Part shown: piece by piece, positions 19,460-28,591 of the stretch
Layout of the letters: each line of letters starts with the position of its first letter
How positions within the stretch are numbered: the first letter of the stretch is position 1
Source: an uncultured Pelagibacteraceae bacterium
GTDB taxonomy: Bacteria; Pseudomonadota; Alphaproteobacteria; Pelagibacterales; Pelagibacteraceae
NCBI GenBank assembly: GCA_902600485.1
Contig: CACKJD010000001.1
Span: forward strand, 117,501-181,500
Direction of reading: 5' to 3'
DNA length: 64,000 nt
The notes under the pieces: model-generated
What the model was told of the DNA's origin: nothing
What the model saw: only the letters and a program-made list of their open reading frames with translations
The model's database searches: none
Position numbers and translations under genes: made by a program

Positions 19460-20293
19460 TTATTTTATGTTTCTATACTCACTTGCCTCATAAACGCCAA
19501 GTATATCTAAATTAACAGTATGAAACCCTAGTTCTTCTAAAGATTTTTGAATTTTTGGATCTTCAATATGGCCATACATATCACAAATAAATAAATATTG
19601 TTCAAAACTGTTTTGATCTGAAAAACTCTCTAATTTACTTAAATTAACATTGTTGGTTGCAAAACCTCCAAGGCATTTGTAAAGAGCAGCTGGTTTATTT
19701 TTCACCTTAAATATACAACTTGTAATATAGTTTTTATTTTTAAAATCTGGATGCGATTTTTTTTTTCCCATTATTAAAAATCTCGTTACATTACTGTGAT
19801 TGTCCTCAATATTTTCTTTTACAATCTTCAAATCATAAATTTTAGCAGCAAGCTCAGAAGCAATAGCTGCCTCGCTTTTTATTTTTTTTTCACTTATATA
19901 TTTTGCACTACCAGCGGTATCTGCTGCAATGATAGGTTCAAATTTGTTAGAATTGATCAACTTTTGACATTGTGAAATTGCTTGCGAATGGGATCTAACT
20001 GACTTAACATTTTCAAGTTTACTATCTTTTAAAATCATTAAATTATGTTTTATCTCCTGAAAATGTTCAGCATATATTTGTAATTTATATTTATTTATAA
20101 GATATTGAATATCAGCAACCCTTCCTGCTATAGAATTTTCTACTGGTATTATCGTTTTATGTTCATCATTTTCGTTACAATGTTTAAAACAATCCTCAAA
20201 AGTATTATAAGGTATGAACTCATAGTTTGGATAAATTTTTTTTGCAGCTAAGTGTGAATAAGCACCAGGCGATCCTTGATAAACAATTTTCAT
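19460..20293 (-). CDS. pheA: Prephenate dehydratase
   Basis: 277 residues. It converts prephenate to phenylpyruvate for phenylalanine. The N-terminal PDT domain has YQGSPGAYSH, VENSIAGRV and the active-site block HSNVTRFLIMG. A C-terminal ACT domain (about 190-270) has FKVKNKPAALYKCLG and LSKLESFS, the phenylalanine sensor region. There is no chorismate mutase domain. Overlapping kdsB by 4 bases, it keeps the cycM-kdsB-pheA order common in alphaproteobacteria. Confidence 0.95.
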   Translation of the reverse strand: MKIVYQGSPGAYSHLAAKKIYPNYEFIPYNTFEDCFKHCNENDEHKTIIPVENSIAGRVADIQYLINKYKLQIYAEHFQEIKHNLMILKDSKLENVKSVRSHSQAISQCQKLINSNKFEPIIAADTAGSAKYISEKKIKSEAAIASELAAKIYDLKIVKENIEDNHSNVTRFLIMGKKKSHPDFKNKNYITSCIFKVKNKPAALYKCLGGFATNNVNLSKLESFSDQNSFEQYLFICDMYGHIEDPKIQKSLEELGFHTVNLDILGVYEASEYRNIK

Positions 20294-21036
20294 AGTTTCT
20301 TGATTTTATATTCCATAATCTTTTTTATTTCTACATAATCCTCTACTGTATCAATACCAAAGGACTTATTTTTACTATAAACCACATCAATATTAATACC
20401 ATTTTCAAGAGCTCTTAATTGTTCGAGTTTATATTTAATTTCATTTTTTGATTGTTTTAAATCTACAAATTTTTCTAAAATATACGTTCTAAATTGATAT
20501 ATGCCAATATGTCCAAATATATTTTTTTTGCTATGATCACAGTTTCTCAAAAATTCTTTTGATCTAGAAATTTTTTTTTTTATAATGTTTTTTTCAGTAA
20601 TTACCTTAACAATATTATTGTTTGCAAAATCAAATTTGGTAAGCTTATTTCCTAAAGTACCAATATCTGAATTTTCTGATATTACGTTCTTATTTAAATT
20701 AATTATATCTTTTGGATCGATAAAAGGCTCATCTCCTTGTAAGTTAATAATATATTCACAGCTTAATTTTTTACTGATTTTTTTATATGCTTCAAAAATT
20801 CTATCTGTACCTGTTTTATGTTTTTTTTTAGTTAAAATAAATTTGCCCTTGATTTTCCGAATTTCTTCTACAATTTCCTTATCTCCTGTTGCAACGTAAA
20901 CCTTCCCAACTTTAGATTCTATAGCCCTTTTGTAAACATGTTGAATTATTGATAGATTGCCTATTTTGAGCAAAGGTTTATTAGGTAAGCGAGTTGCGCT
21001 CAATCTTGACGGTATTATTATGATAGTTTTAGACAT
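20290..21036 (-). CDS. kdsB: CMP-KDO synthetase
   Basis: 248 residues. It activates 3-deoxy-manno-octulosonate with CTP for lipopolysaccharide core synthesis. The N-terminal IIPSRLSATRLPNKPL is the family nucleotide-binding signature; NLQGDEPFI carries the metal-binding aspartate; the closing GIDTVEDY is typical. Divergent from cycM. kdsD and lptB/lptC of the same pathway are at 27-29 kb. Confidence 0.96.
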   Translation of the reverse strand: MSKTIIIIPSRLSATRLPNKPLLKIGNLSIIQHVYKRAIESKVGKVYVATGDKEIVEEIRKIKGKFILTKKKHKTGTDRIFEAYKKISKKLSCEYIINLQGDEPFIDPKDIINLNKNVISENSDIGTLGNKLTKFDFANNNIVKVITEKNIIKKKISRSKEFLRNCDHSKKNIFGHIGIYQFRTYILEKFVDLKQSKNEIKYKLEQLRALENGINIDVVYSKNKSFGIDTVEDYVEIKKIMEYKIKKL

Positions 21037-21052
21037 AAATTACAAAAATCTG

Positions 21053-21081
21053 TGCGTCTATGAGACGCAAACTTTTTTTTT
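21053..21081 (+). terminator. Intrinsic terminator-like hairpin between divergent genes
   Basis: A perfect 7-bp stem, TGCGTCT and AGACGCA with a 3-base loop, is followed three bases later by nine T's on the plus strand. This is a textbook intrinsic terminator. It lies between the divergent starts of kdsB and cycM, where no plus-strand gene ends, so its partner transcript is unclear. Confidence 0.6.
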
Positions 21082-21132
21082 AGTTAGCATTTTTTTCAAT
21101 TAACATGTTATAGGTAATTTATACATATAATA

Positions 21133-21678
21133 ATGGACTCTTTTGAGATAAACAAAATCATAGCCTCAATACTACTAGTAGCACTACTAATAATTGGTAT
21201 TAGTAAAATTTCAAATATCATATTTAAAGTAAATAAATTAGATAGTTCTGCTTATAAAGTAGAGGTTCCTGATGATGGCGCTAAACAAATAAGTAAGGAG
21301 AAAATTATGAAAGCTGAGGATGAAGTAGATATTTCAGCTCTTATGGCGTTAGGTGATATCGGGCATGGCGAAAAGGTTTTTAAAAAATGTTCAGCTTGTC
21401 ATTCAATCGAAGCGGGTGGGGGTAATAAAATCGGGCCAGCATTATATAATGTGGTAGGTAGAAAAATTGCAGCTTTAGAAGATTATAAATATTCAAAGGC
21501 ATTAGTCGAATACAAAAAAAATTGGTCCTTTGAAGAGCTGAACGGTTTTTTACTAAAACCCCAAAAATGGATCAAGGGTACAAAAATGGCTTACGCAGGA
21601 TTAAGGAAAGAAAAAGACAGAGCCTCAGTTATTTTATATCTAAATAAGTATTCAGATAATCCACTTCCTCTACCTTAA
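21133..21678 (+). CDS. cycM: Membrane-anchored class I cytochrome c (CycM type)
   Basis: 181 residues. A hydrophobic segment (about 9-28) anchors the N-terminus; a short linker leads to a class I cytochrome c domain with the haem-binding CSACH and an axial methionine in GTKMAYAGL. Such proteins carry electrons from the bc1 complex to the terminal oxidase. The beside-kdsB position matches other alphaproteobacteria. Its 3' end overlaps the convergent argF end by 9 bases. Confidence 0.93.
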   Translation: MDSFEINKIIASILLVALLIIGISKISNIIFKVNKLDSSAYKVEVPDDGAKQISKEKIMKAEDEVDISALMALGDIGHGEKVFKKCSACHSIEAGGGNKIGPALYNVVGRKIAALEDYKYSKALVEYKKNWSFEELNGFLLKPQKWIKGTKMAYAGLRKEKDRASVILYLNKYSDNPLPLP

Positions 21679-22599
21679 TTTTCCAAAACAATATAATAAT
21701 ATACTTTTTTGAACGTGAACTCTATTTAAAGCTTGTTGCCAAACACACGATCTCTTACCTAAAAAAATTTCATCCGTAACTTCACTTCCTCGGGGTAAAC
21801 AATGTAAAAAAATACAATCTTTTTTTGCATAGCTAAATAATTTCTTATTAATTTTAAAATGTTTAAATTCATTTAATTTGTTTTTTTTATTAACTTTATC
21901 GTTAAGAGATATGACTTTATCAGAAAATATTACATCAGCATTGTGGGCTGCTTTAATAGGATCGTTATAAATATAAATTTTTCTCTTATTTTTTTTTACC
22001 CAATTTATAACATCTGAGTTTGGTTCAAACTTTTTTGGACAACCTATACGTAAATTAAATGAAAGTTTTACGGATGCTGCAATTAAGCTATTTAAAACAT
22101 TATTAGAATCTCCAACCCAGCAGATATTTAAATTTGAAATAGATTTTTTTTTAATTTCTTCAACTGTAAAAATATCTGACAGTACTTGTGTCGGGTGAGA
22201 CGATGGGCTTAAACCATTAATCACTGGAATTGAAAGATATTTTTTAAAATTTTCTAATTTGTTATCATCATCGGTTCTAAGCATAAATCCATCACCATAG
22301 GTCGACAAAATTTTAGCTGTATCAGCTATACTTTCACCCCCTTGTCCAAGATGAAGTTCGTTTGATCTTAAAGTAATTGTGCCACCGCCTAATTGTTTAA
22401 TTGCTAAATAAAAACTTAATCTAGTCCTTAAGCTTGATTTTTCAAACATTTGTATTAATAATTTGCCTTTAAGAGGTGATCCTTTATCAACCTCTAAGGT
22501 ATTTAATTTTCTTCTATATTTTTTTCTTTTCTTAGCATCTAAGATAATATTTCTTAAATCTTTAGTTTTAATATCTTTTAAATTAATAAAATGTTTCAT
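21670..22599 (-). CDS. argF: Ornithine carbamoyltransferase
   Basis: 309 residues. It makes citrulline from ornithine and carbamoyl phosphate. The carbamoyl phosphate site reads SSLRTRLSF (usual STRTR form slightly altered), and the ornithine site HCLPRG is present. It follows argD by one base in the same direction, so argD-argF form an arginine operon, as in many alphaproteobacteria with gcrA nearby. Confidence 0.95.
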   Translation of the reverse strand: MKHFINLKDIKTKDLRNIILDAKKRKKYRRKLNTLEVDKGSPLKGKLLIQMFEKSSLRTRLSFYLAIKQLGGGTITLRSNELHLGQGGESIADTAKILSTYGDGFMLRTDDDNKLENFKKYLSIPVINGLSPSSHPTQVLSDIFTVEEIKKKSISNLNICWVGDSNNVLNSLIAASVKLSFNLRIGCPKKFEPNSDVINWVKKNKRKIYIYNDPIKAAHNADVIFSDKVISLNDKVNKKNKLNEFKHFKINKKLFSYAKKDCIFLHCLPRGSEVTDEIFLGKRSCVWQQALNRVHVQKSILLYCFGKLR

Positions 22600-22600
22600 A

Positions 22601-23767
22601 TTATTTAAAATCTTTGCAGACTTTTGAAATAATCTTTAACGCATCATTTATTTCATTTTTTTTAACATTTAATGGAGGTAAAACTCGAATTACATTTTCT
22701 GCTGCACGAATTGTTAATAATCTTTTATCCATTAACTTTTGTATAAATTTTGTTGGATCTTTATAAAGTTGAATACCAATTAATAAACCCTTGCCTCTTA
22801 TTTCTTTAATAGTTTTTGGATGTTTAGATTTAATGTTGTTGAGACTTTCTAAAAAATATTTAGATAGATTTTTTACGTTATTTAAAAAACTTTTTTTAGT
22901 TACAATATCCATAACTGTATTGCCAACAGACATAGCTAAAGGATTTCCTCCAAAAGTTGATCCATGAGATCCAGCAATCATTCCAGAGGCAACTTTTTTA
23001 TTCATTAAAACTGCTCCAATAGGAAATCCACCGCCAATTCCTTTGGCAATAGGGACAATATCAGGTTTTACTTTTGATTTTTCAAACGCAAAAAAGTCTC
23101 CAGATCTTGCAATGCCACATTGTACTTCATCTAAAATCAATAATATATTTTTTTTGTTGCACAAATATCTTAACTCTTTCAAACACCAATCAGGTATTAC
23201 TTTAATCCCACCTTCCCCCATGATTGTTTCGACCATGATTGCAGCGGTGTTTTTATTTATCTTTTTTTTTAATGAGTCATGATCTCCAAAATTAAAATGG
23301 TCAAATCCTGGTATTTTGGGGCCAAATCCTTCTGTCATTTTTTTTGATCCACTAGCAAAAATTGCAGCCAGTGTTCTCCCATGAAATGAATTCTTAACAC
23401 ACAAAATTCTGTTTTTATTTGGTTTTCCAATTGAATAAAAGTATCTTCTCGCAACTTTAACCGCAGCCTCTGTTGCCTCAGTTCCACTATTTTGAAACAT
23501 AACAAAATCAGCAAAAGTTTTTTTACATAGTTTTTTTGCAAGTTTTTCACCTTCTGGAATTTGAAATGCGTTAGAAACATGCCATAGTTTTCGGGATTGA
23601 TTTTTTATGGTTTTTATAAGTTTTGGATGTGAATGACCCAAAGAATTTACTGCAATACCTTGGACAAAGTCTAGATACTTTTTATTATCAGAAGAAAATA
23701 AGTAACTTCCCTTTCCAAATTTAAAAGAAATTTTTTTTCTATTATAGTTTTTTGCTAAATAGCTCAT
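22601..23767 (-). CDS. argD: Acetylornithine aminotransferase
   Basis: 388 residues. A class III PLP aminotransferase that makes N-acetylornithine, and may also act as succinyl-diaminopimelate aminotransferase for lysine. Motifs: FQNSGTEATEAAVK, ILDEVQCGIARSG and the PLP lysine in IAKGIGGGFPIGA. Its start overlaps the ABC permease stop by 4 bases. Confidence 0.94.
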   Translation of the reverse strand: MSYLAKNYNRKKISFKFGKGSYLFSSDNKKYLDFVQGIAVNSLGHSHPKLIKTIKNQSRKLWHVSNAFQIPEGEKLAKKLCKKTFADFVMFQNSGTEATEAAVKVARRYFYSIGKPNKNRILCVKNSFHGRTLAAIFASGSKKMTEGFGPKIPGFDHFNFGDHDSLKKKINKNTAAIMVETIMGEGGIKVIPDWCLKELRYLCNKKNILLILDEVQCGIARSGDFFAFEKSKVKPDIVPIAKGIGGGFPIGAVLMNKKVASGMIAGSHGSTFGGNPLAMSVGNTVMDIVTKKSFLNNVKNLSKYFLESLNNIKSKHPKTIKEIRGKGLLIGIQLYKDPTKFIQKLMDKRLLTIRAAENVIRVLPPLNVKKNEINDALKIISKVCKDFK

Positions 23768-24576
23768 GTCTTTATTTTATATCCTATTTTATACAAATAA
23801 TAAGCAGTCCACCACAAAAGTAAATTTAGAACTAACAAGTAAATTACCCCAAACGTTGTGGATCCATCACTTATACCAATCATCGAAAATCTCAAACCAT
23901 CTATCATATGAAAAAAGGGATTATAAAAACTCATTTCTTTTAGTAATTCTGGAAGTCTCTCAATTGAATAAAATGTTCCTGATAAAAAAGATAAAGGCAC
24001 TATTACAAAATTAGTGACGGTGGCCATGTTATCGTATCTATCGGCCCATAAGCCAGCTATAAAACCCAAAGATCCCATAAAAAACGAAGAAAATAATAAG
24101 TAAATTATGAAATAGTAATAATTCAAAACTGTTATATCTACAAACAGATTAAAACAAACAATTGACACAAAGCAAATTATAAAAGCTCTTGTAACTGAGG
24201 CAAAAATGATTGCTAAGGTAACTTCTCCTGCAGACAATGGGCTTCCAATTAAATCAATTATATTTCCCATCATTTTACCTCCTAATATTGAGGATGATGA
24301 GTGGGAAAAAGATTGTTGAATTACTTGCATAGAGATTAGTCCAGGAGCTAAAAACTCAATAAAAGGTAAACCTAAAACTTCGCCTCTTACTTCTCCTAAA
24401 GCAATCGATATTACAATCAAAAATAGAATTCCTGTTAACATTGGGCCTAATATTGTTTGCCCTGACACAATTAAAAATCGTAAAGTTTCTTTTTTATATA
24501 AAGAATAAAAACCTATCCAATTTATTAATCCAAATCTTCTTTTTCCAATTTTGTATTTATTATTCAATTCAACCAT
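23764..24576 (-). CDS. ABC-2 type transporter permease
   Basis: 270 residues with about six hydrophobic segments and the ABC-2 signature region near FVIVPLSFLSGTFYSIERLP. It resembles the NodJ/YadH branch of export permeases. No ATPase gene is next to it; lptB at 28578 is a different system, so its ATP-binding partner must be elsewhere. The substrate cannot be told from the sequence. It is first in the argD-argF transcript and divergent from gcrA. Confidence 0.85.
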   Translation of the reverse strand: MVELNNKYKIGKRRFGLINWIGFYSLYKKETLRFLIVSGQTILGPMLTGILFLIVISIALGEVRGEVLGLPFIEFLAPGLISMQVIQQSFSHSSSSILGGKMMGNIIDLIGSPLSAGEVTLAIIFASVTRAFIICFVSIVCFNLFVDITVLNYYYFIIYLLFSSFFMGSLGFIAGLWADRYDNMATVTNFVIVPLSFLSGTFYSIERLPELLKEMSFYNPFFHMIDGLRFSMIGISDGSTTFGVIYLLVLNLLLWWTAYYLYKIGYKIKT

Positions 24577-24698
24577 AAATATAATTCTTAATAATTTAAA
24601 AAAACTGTTAGGAAATAAAATAATATGCTTGTTAAAAAATTATATATATCTATGCTATATATTGTATTTAATTAAAATTAAATAACAAAATGTAGTTT

Positions 24699-25187
24699 AT
24701 GAGTTGGACAGATGAAAAAGTAGCTAAACTTAAAGAACTTTGGGGTAAAGGTAGTACTGCAAGTCAAATAGCTGAAATATTAGGTGGAGTAAGCAGAAAT
24801 GCAGTTATCGGAAAAGCACATAGACTAAATTTATCAGGAAAAATAATTACAAAAAAAGGGTCTTTAAACAATAAAAATAATAAAGTTAAAAATTTAAATC
24901 AGAAAAAAATTCGTAGAGGAAAGTTTAAATCGCTAGTAATTGAAAAGGACTTTGAACCAGAAAACCCTAAGCAACTTGAGGAGTTAGACGAGAATTCATG
25001 TAAATGGCCGATCGGACATCCTAACGAAAAAAATTTTTACTTTTGTGGTAGAACTTCATTAAAGGACTTTTCTTATTGTAAACTTCACTTATTGTATGCA
25101 TTTCAACCAAAGAACAAAAAAGAAGAAGTTGTGGAAAAAGATAGCGAAGTTCCAAAATTTATTCAAAAAAAAATTAAATCAGCCTAA
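24699..25187 (+). CDS. gcrA: GcrA family cell cycle regulator
   Basis: 162 residues. The N-terminal helix-turn-helix (SWTDEKVAKLKELW, then GVSRNAVIGKAHRL) is the DNA-binding domain that recognises methylated GANTC sites in Caulobacter. The middle is lysine-rich. The C-terminal domain CKWPIGHP ... FCGR ... YCKLH contacts sigma-70 in the studied protein. The argD/argF neighbourhood matches other alphaproteobacteria and supports the call. The stop overlaps by 9 bases the end of the convergent SHOCT gene. Confidence 0.94.
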   Translation: MSWTDEKVAKLKELWGKGSTASQIAEILGGVSRNAVIGKAHRLNLSGKIITKKGSLNNKNNKVKNLNQKKIRRGKFKSLVIEKDFEPENPKQLEELDENSCKWPIGHPNEKNFYFCGRTSLKDFSYCKLHLLYAFQPKNKKEEVVEKDSEVPKFIQKKIKSA

Positions 25188-25421
25188 TAATTTTTTTTTT
25201 GCCAAATTAAATTCTTTTTTACTAATTACACCTTCATCGTTCAGTTTTTTTAGTTTTTTTAATTCACTTGTTATACTTTTCTTAGAACTTAAATTATTAT
25301 TTGAATTCGTAATTTTGTTTAGATTTTTTGCTTCTACTCCTCTATTAACACCTTGCAAAGCTAAGTACAAAACAAAAAATAATATCAAAGCGACTATAAT
25401 ATAAATTATCCAAGTTATCAT
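25179..25421 (-). CDS. Small membrane protein with SHOCT-like C-terminus
   Basis: 80 residues. Residues 3-24 form one membrane helix. The C-terminus, LKKLNDEGVISKKEFNLAKK, matches the short helical SHOCT pattern found at the ends of many small membrane proteins. The role is unknown; it may serve oligomerisation. It is only 8 bases downstream of the NDUFA9-like gene and probably cotranscribed with it. Confidence 0.75.
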   Translation of the reverse strand: MITWIIYIIVALILFFVLYLALQGVNRGVEAKNLNKITNSNNNLSSKKSITSELKKLKKLNDEGVISKKEFNLAKKKLLG

Positions 25422-25429
25422 ATTTTAAC

Positions 25430-26380
25430 TTACATTTTTTTCTTAGCGTATTCTCCCGTTTCTTTCCACATATAGCAGTATTTCTCAACCTCTTCTTCAA
25501 AATTTAATCTGAATTGTTTTCCAATATCAACGTTCGTTTTATATTTTCCTGACGGAATATTATCGTAAAAAAGTAATTTAATTTGGTCTCGAGTTATTAA
25601 CGGTTTAGGCAATATTTGAAGAAATGTAGCCATTATATTTGCCGCAAATATTGGTATTGGTACAAAAAATCTTTTTTTTTCAATCAGTTTTAATAATTTT
25701 TCTATAATTTGTTTAAATGTTAATTCCTCTGGCCCAATACATTCAATTATTTTATCGTCACTATCATTTTCAATTAAATCTAAAATCAAATTACATATAT
25801 CAGCACAATGTAAAGGCATGAATTTGGTTTTTCCACCGTAATACAATGGAAAAAAAGGTGATAAGTTTAGCAATCCCATCAACATGGTTGTAAAGTTATC
25901 ATCAACAGAATAAATAATAGATGGTTTTAAAATAATTGCATCTTTAAAATTTTTACTAACCACGATTTCTCCATTTAATTTGCTTGCTGCATACTTAGAG
26001 TCTTTTGCATTTTCAATGCCCAGTGATGAAAGGTGGATGAATTTATCTATTTTGTGTTTTTGACAAAGAGATGAAATCATACTTGGAAATTTTTCATGAA
26101 TATTTTTGAAATTATTTGAACCCTTCTCATATAAAATTCCAACTAAGTTAATACAAACTTCTGCTTTTTTAATTAGGTTTTCAATTTTATCACTGTCAAA
26201 TATATTCGTTTCAACAATATCTAGATATCCTGGGTTTGCTTGTGTTTTTAAAATATAACCTTTTTGGTGCAAGTTTCTTGTAACTGCTGTAACTTTTAAA
26301 TTCTTTTGAGTAAGCCCTCTTATTAAGTTACGGCCAATTTGACCACTTGCGCCAAAAATTAGACAATTTTTTGGTTTCAT
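25430..26380 (-). CDS. NDUFA9-like NAD(P)-binding epimerase family protein
   Basis: 316 residues. An extended short-chain dehydrogenase fold with the NAD(P) motif IFGASGQIGRNLIRGL (about 7-22) and the family features NLVGILYEKG and HLSSLGI followed by YAASKLNGE. It resembles the atypical SDR related to mitochondrial complex I subunit NDUFA9, common in alphaproteobacteria. The enzymatic role is not established. Only 25 bases separate its start from that of the divergent rnd gene. Confidence 0.85.
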   Translation of the reverse strand: MKPKNCLIFGASGQIGRNLIRGLTQKNLKVTAVTRNLHQKGYILKTQANPGYLDIVETNIFDSDKIENLIKKAEVCINLVGILYEKGSNNFKNIHEKFPSMISSLCQKHKIDKFIHLSSLGIENAKDSKYAASKLNGEIVVSKNFKDAIILKPSIIYSVDDNFTTMLMGLLNLSPFFPLYYGGKTKFMPLHCADICNLILDLIENDSDDKIIECIGPEELTFKQIIEKLLKLIEKKRFFVPIPIFAANIMATFLQILPKPLITRDQIKLLFYDNIPSGKYKTNVDIGKQFRLNFEEEVEKYCYMWKETGEYAKKKM

Positions 26381-26405
26381 ATATATATTAATTATTTAAA
26401 ATTTT

Positions 26406-27011
26406 ATGGATATTAAACTTCACAAATACGATTTACCAAATGATTTAGAATTTGGCAATAAGATTGCCATAGATTGTGAATTTATGGGATTAAATTTCTT
26501 AAGAGATAAATTGTGTTTAGTTCAAATCTCATCTGGTAAATCTGATGCTCATATTATTCAATTAAATAGAAATAATTATGATGCTCCAAACTTAAAAAAA
26601 ATTTTATCTAACAAGTCAGTCACCAAAATTTTTCATTTTGCAAGAGCTGATTTAGTTTTTATTAAAAAATATTTACAAATCGATGTAGAAAATATTGAAG
26701 ATACAAAACTTCAGTCAAAACTAATTAGAAAATATACTGACAAGCATGGTTTAAAGGACCTGGTAAAAGAATTTGTTGGAATAGATATAAGTAAACAACA
26801 TCAATCATCTGATTTTGGTGGTGAACTTTCATCTGCACAAATTAAGTACTGTGCGAATGATGTTCTTTACTTACATAAAATAAACAGTGAATTAAATAAA
26901 ATGCTTATTAGAGAAAATCGTATAAACCTTTATAAAGACTGTTTAAAGTTTATTAATACTAGAGTAAATTTAGATCTAGAATGTTTTCCAGATGATGTTT
27001 GGTCACACTAA
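26406..27011 (+). CDS. Ribonuclease D-like 3'-5' exonuclease
   Basis: 201 residues. A DEDDy exonuclease domain only: IDCEFMG carries the D-x-E pair, HFARADL the second aspartate, and YCANDVLYL the Y-x3-D. It lacks the HRDC domains of E. coli RNase D, which makes it about half that length; this short form is common in alphaproteobacteria. It probably trims tRNA or other RNA 3' ends. Its stop overlaps the kdsD start as TAATG. Confidence 0.88.
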   Translation: MDIKLHKYDLPNDLEFGNKIAIDCEFMGLNFLRDKLCLVQISSGKSDAHIIQLNRNNYDAPNLKKILSNKSVTKIFHFARADLVFIKKYLQIDVENIEDTKLQSKLIRKYTDKHGLKDLVKEFVGIDISKQHQSSDFGGELSSAQIKYCANDVLYLHKINSELNKMLIRENRINLYKDCLKFINTRVNLDLECFPDDVWSH

Positions 27012-27991
27012 TGTATAAAAATAAATATAAAAAGATAGCAAAAGAAGTAATTTTATCAGAAATTAATTCTTTAAAAAAACTAAAAGCCTCAATTGATAAA
27101 AATTTTTACAAAGTAATTGAAACAATAGTTAATTGTAAAAAAGGAAAAATAATATTATCTGGTGTTGGAAAGTCTGGTATAATTGCTAAAAAAATTTCAT
27201 CTACACTTTCGTCTGTTGGGACACCATCTTTTTTTGTTGATGCTAGTTCATGTTCACATGGCGATTTAGGACAAATTTGCTCTCATGATGTACTTATTCT
27301 AATCAGTAATAGCGGGGAGTCTGCAGAATTAAAAAATATAATTCAACATGCTAATAGAAATAAAAATATTGTTTTAATAGGTATAGTATCAAAAAAAAAT
27401 TCATTACTTTACAAAAATTCAGATTTAAAAATTTTATTGCCCGAAGTTAAAGAAGCTGGACCCGGAAATATAGTTCCAACTTCATCAACTATAATGCAAC
27501 TAGCTATTGGCGATGCAATAGCAATTTCAACGATGAGGCAAAAAAATTTTGGTGAAAAAGAATTTAAAAAATTTCACCCTTCGGGCAGTATTGGTGCTAA
27601 ACTAAAAACCGTTGAAGATTTAATGTTAAAAGGTAAAAAAATTCCATTTATAAATGAAAATATTAAAATGGTTACTGCTTTAAAAATTATAACAAAAAAG
27701 AAACTTGGAGTATTGATAGTACAAAATAATTCAGGAAAAACAAACGGTATCATAACCGATGGTCAAATTAGAAGAATAAACGAAAAAAAAGGAAATTTAG
27801 ATAATCTTAAAGTCAAAAATGTAATGACAAAAAATCCAATATCTGTAGACAAAGAAGTTTTGGCAGTAAAAGCTTTGTCATTAATGAACTCCAAAAGAAT
27901 AACATCTTTATGTGTACATAAAAATAAAGTTATAAATAAAACAATTGGCATAATTCATATTCACAATATTTTAGAAAATAATATTCAATAA
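27011..27991 (+). CDS. kdsD: Arabinose-5-phosphate isomerase
   Basis: 326 residues from ATG at 27011; an earlier in-frame start at 26999 would overlap rnd further. It turns ribulose 5-phosphate into arabinose 5-phosphate, precursor of KDO. An N-terminal SIS domain (GVGKSGIIAKKISSTL, LISNSGESAE) is followed by two CBS domains (about 205-326). The order kdsD-lptC-lptB matches the conserved lipopolysaccharide cluster. lptC follows without a gap. Confidence 0.95.
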   Translation: MYKNKYKKIAKEVILSEINSLKKLKASIDKNFYKVIETIVNCKKGKIILSGVGKSGIIAKKISSTLSSVGTPSFFVDASSCSHGDLGQICSHDVLILISNSGESAELKNIIQHANRNKNIVLIGIVSKKNSLLYKNSDLKILLPEVKEAGPGNIVPTSSTIMQLAIGDAIAISTMRQKNFGEKEFKKFHPSGSIGAKLKTVEDLMLKGKKIPFINENIKMVTALKIITKKKLGVLIVQNNSGKTNGIITDGQIRRINEKKGNLDNLKVKNVMTKNPISVDKEVLAVKALSLMNSKRITSLCVHKNKVINKTIGIIHIHNILENNIQ

Positions 27992-28591
27992 ATGAATAAA
28001 AAGATATTTTTACAAATTTCTCTTATTTCTTTAATCATTTTAATTACGATATTGGTTTATTTTTTTTACTTTAAAAATTCTGGGGAAAAAATTATTAAAA
28101 GTAATGACGAAAGACAGGAAAAATACAGTTTTAAAAATTCGGAAGATTTAATTACTGAAATGACATATTTTTCTGAGGATAACAAAGGTAATAGTTATGA
28201 AATTAAGTCAGAAAGTGGCGTTATAAATCCGGGCAAGTCAAATCTAATATTGATGAATAAAGTAAAGGCAATAGTTTATTTAATAAATAATGAAAAAATT
28301 TTTATTAGCTCAAATGAGGCAAAATATAATGATAGTAATAACGATACAACTTTTAGTGGATCAGTAGAAATGGTTTATATTGATCATAAGATAAATTCTG
28401 AACACCTGGATTTATCTTTTAAAGATCAAACTGCAACTTTATATGATAATGTAAATTATAAAAGTAACTTTTCGCATTTAATTGCGGACAAGATACATAT
28501 AGATTTTTTTAATAAAAATACGAAAATCTTGATGAATGATAAAAACAATAATATTTTAGTGAGAAGTGTATTAAGTAATGGCAATAATTAA
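27992..28591 (+). CDS. lptC: LPS export protein LptC
   Basis: 199 residues. One membrane helix (about 8-27) anchors a periplasmic beta-jellyroll domain, recognisable by GNSYEIKSESGVI and repeated beta strands. LptC receives lipopolysaccharide from the LptBFG transporter and hands it to LptA. The sequence is weakly conserved, but position between kdsD and lptB is decisive. It overlaps lptB by 14 bases. No lptA lies between, unlike in most Proteobacteria. Confidence 0.88.
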   Translation: MNKKIFLQISLISLIILITILVYFFYFKNSGEKIIKSNDERQEKYSFKNSEDLITEMTYFSEDNKGNSYEIKSESGVINPGKSNLILMNKVKAIVYLINNEKIFISSNEAKYNDSNNDTTFSGSVEMVYIDHKINSEHLDLSFKDQTATLYDNVNYKSNFSHLIADKIHIDFFNKNTKILMNDKNNNILVRSVLSNGNN

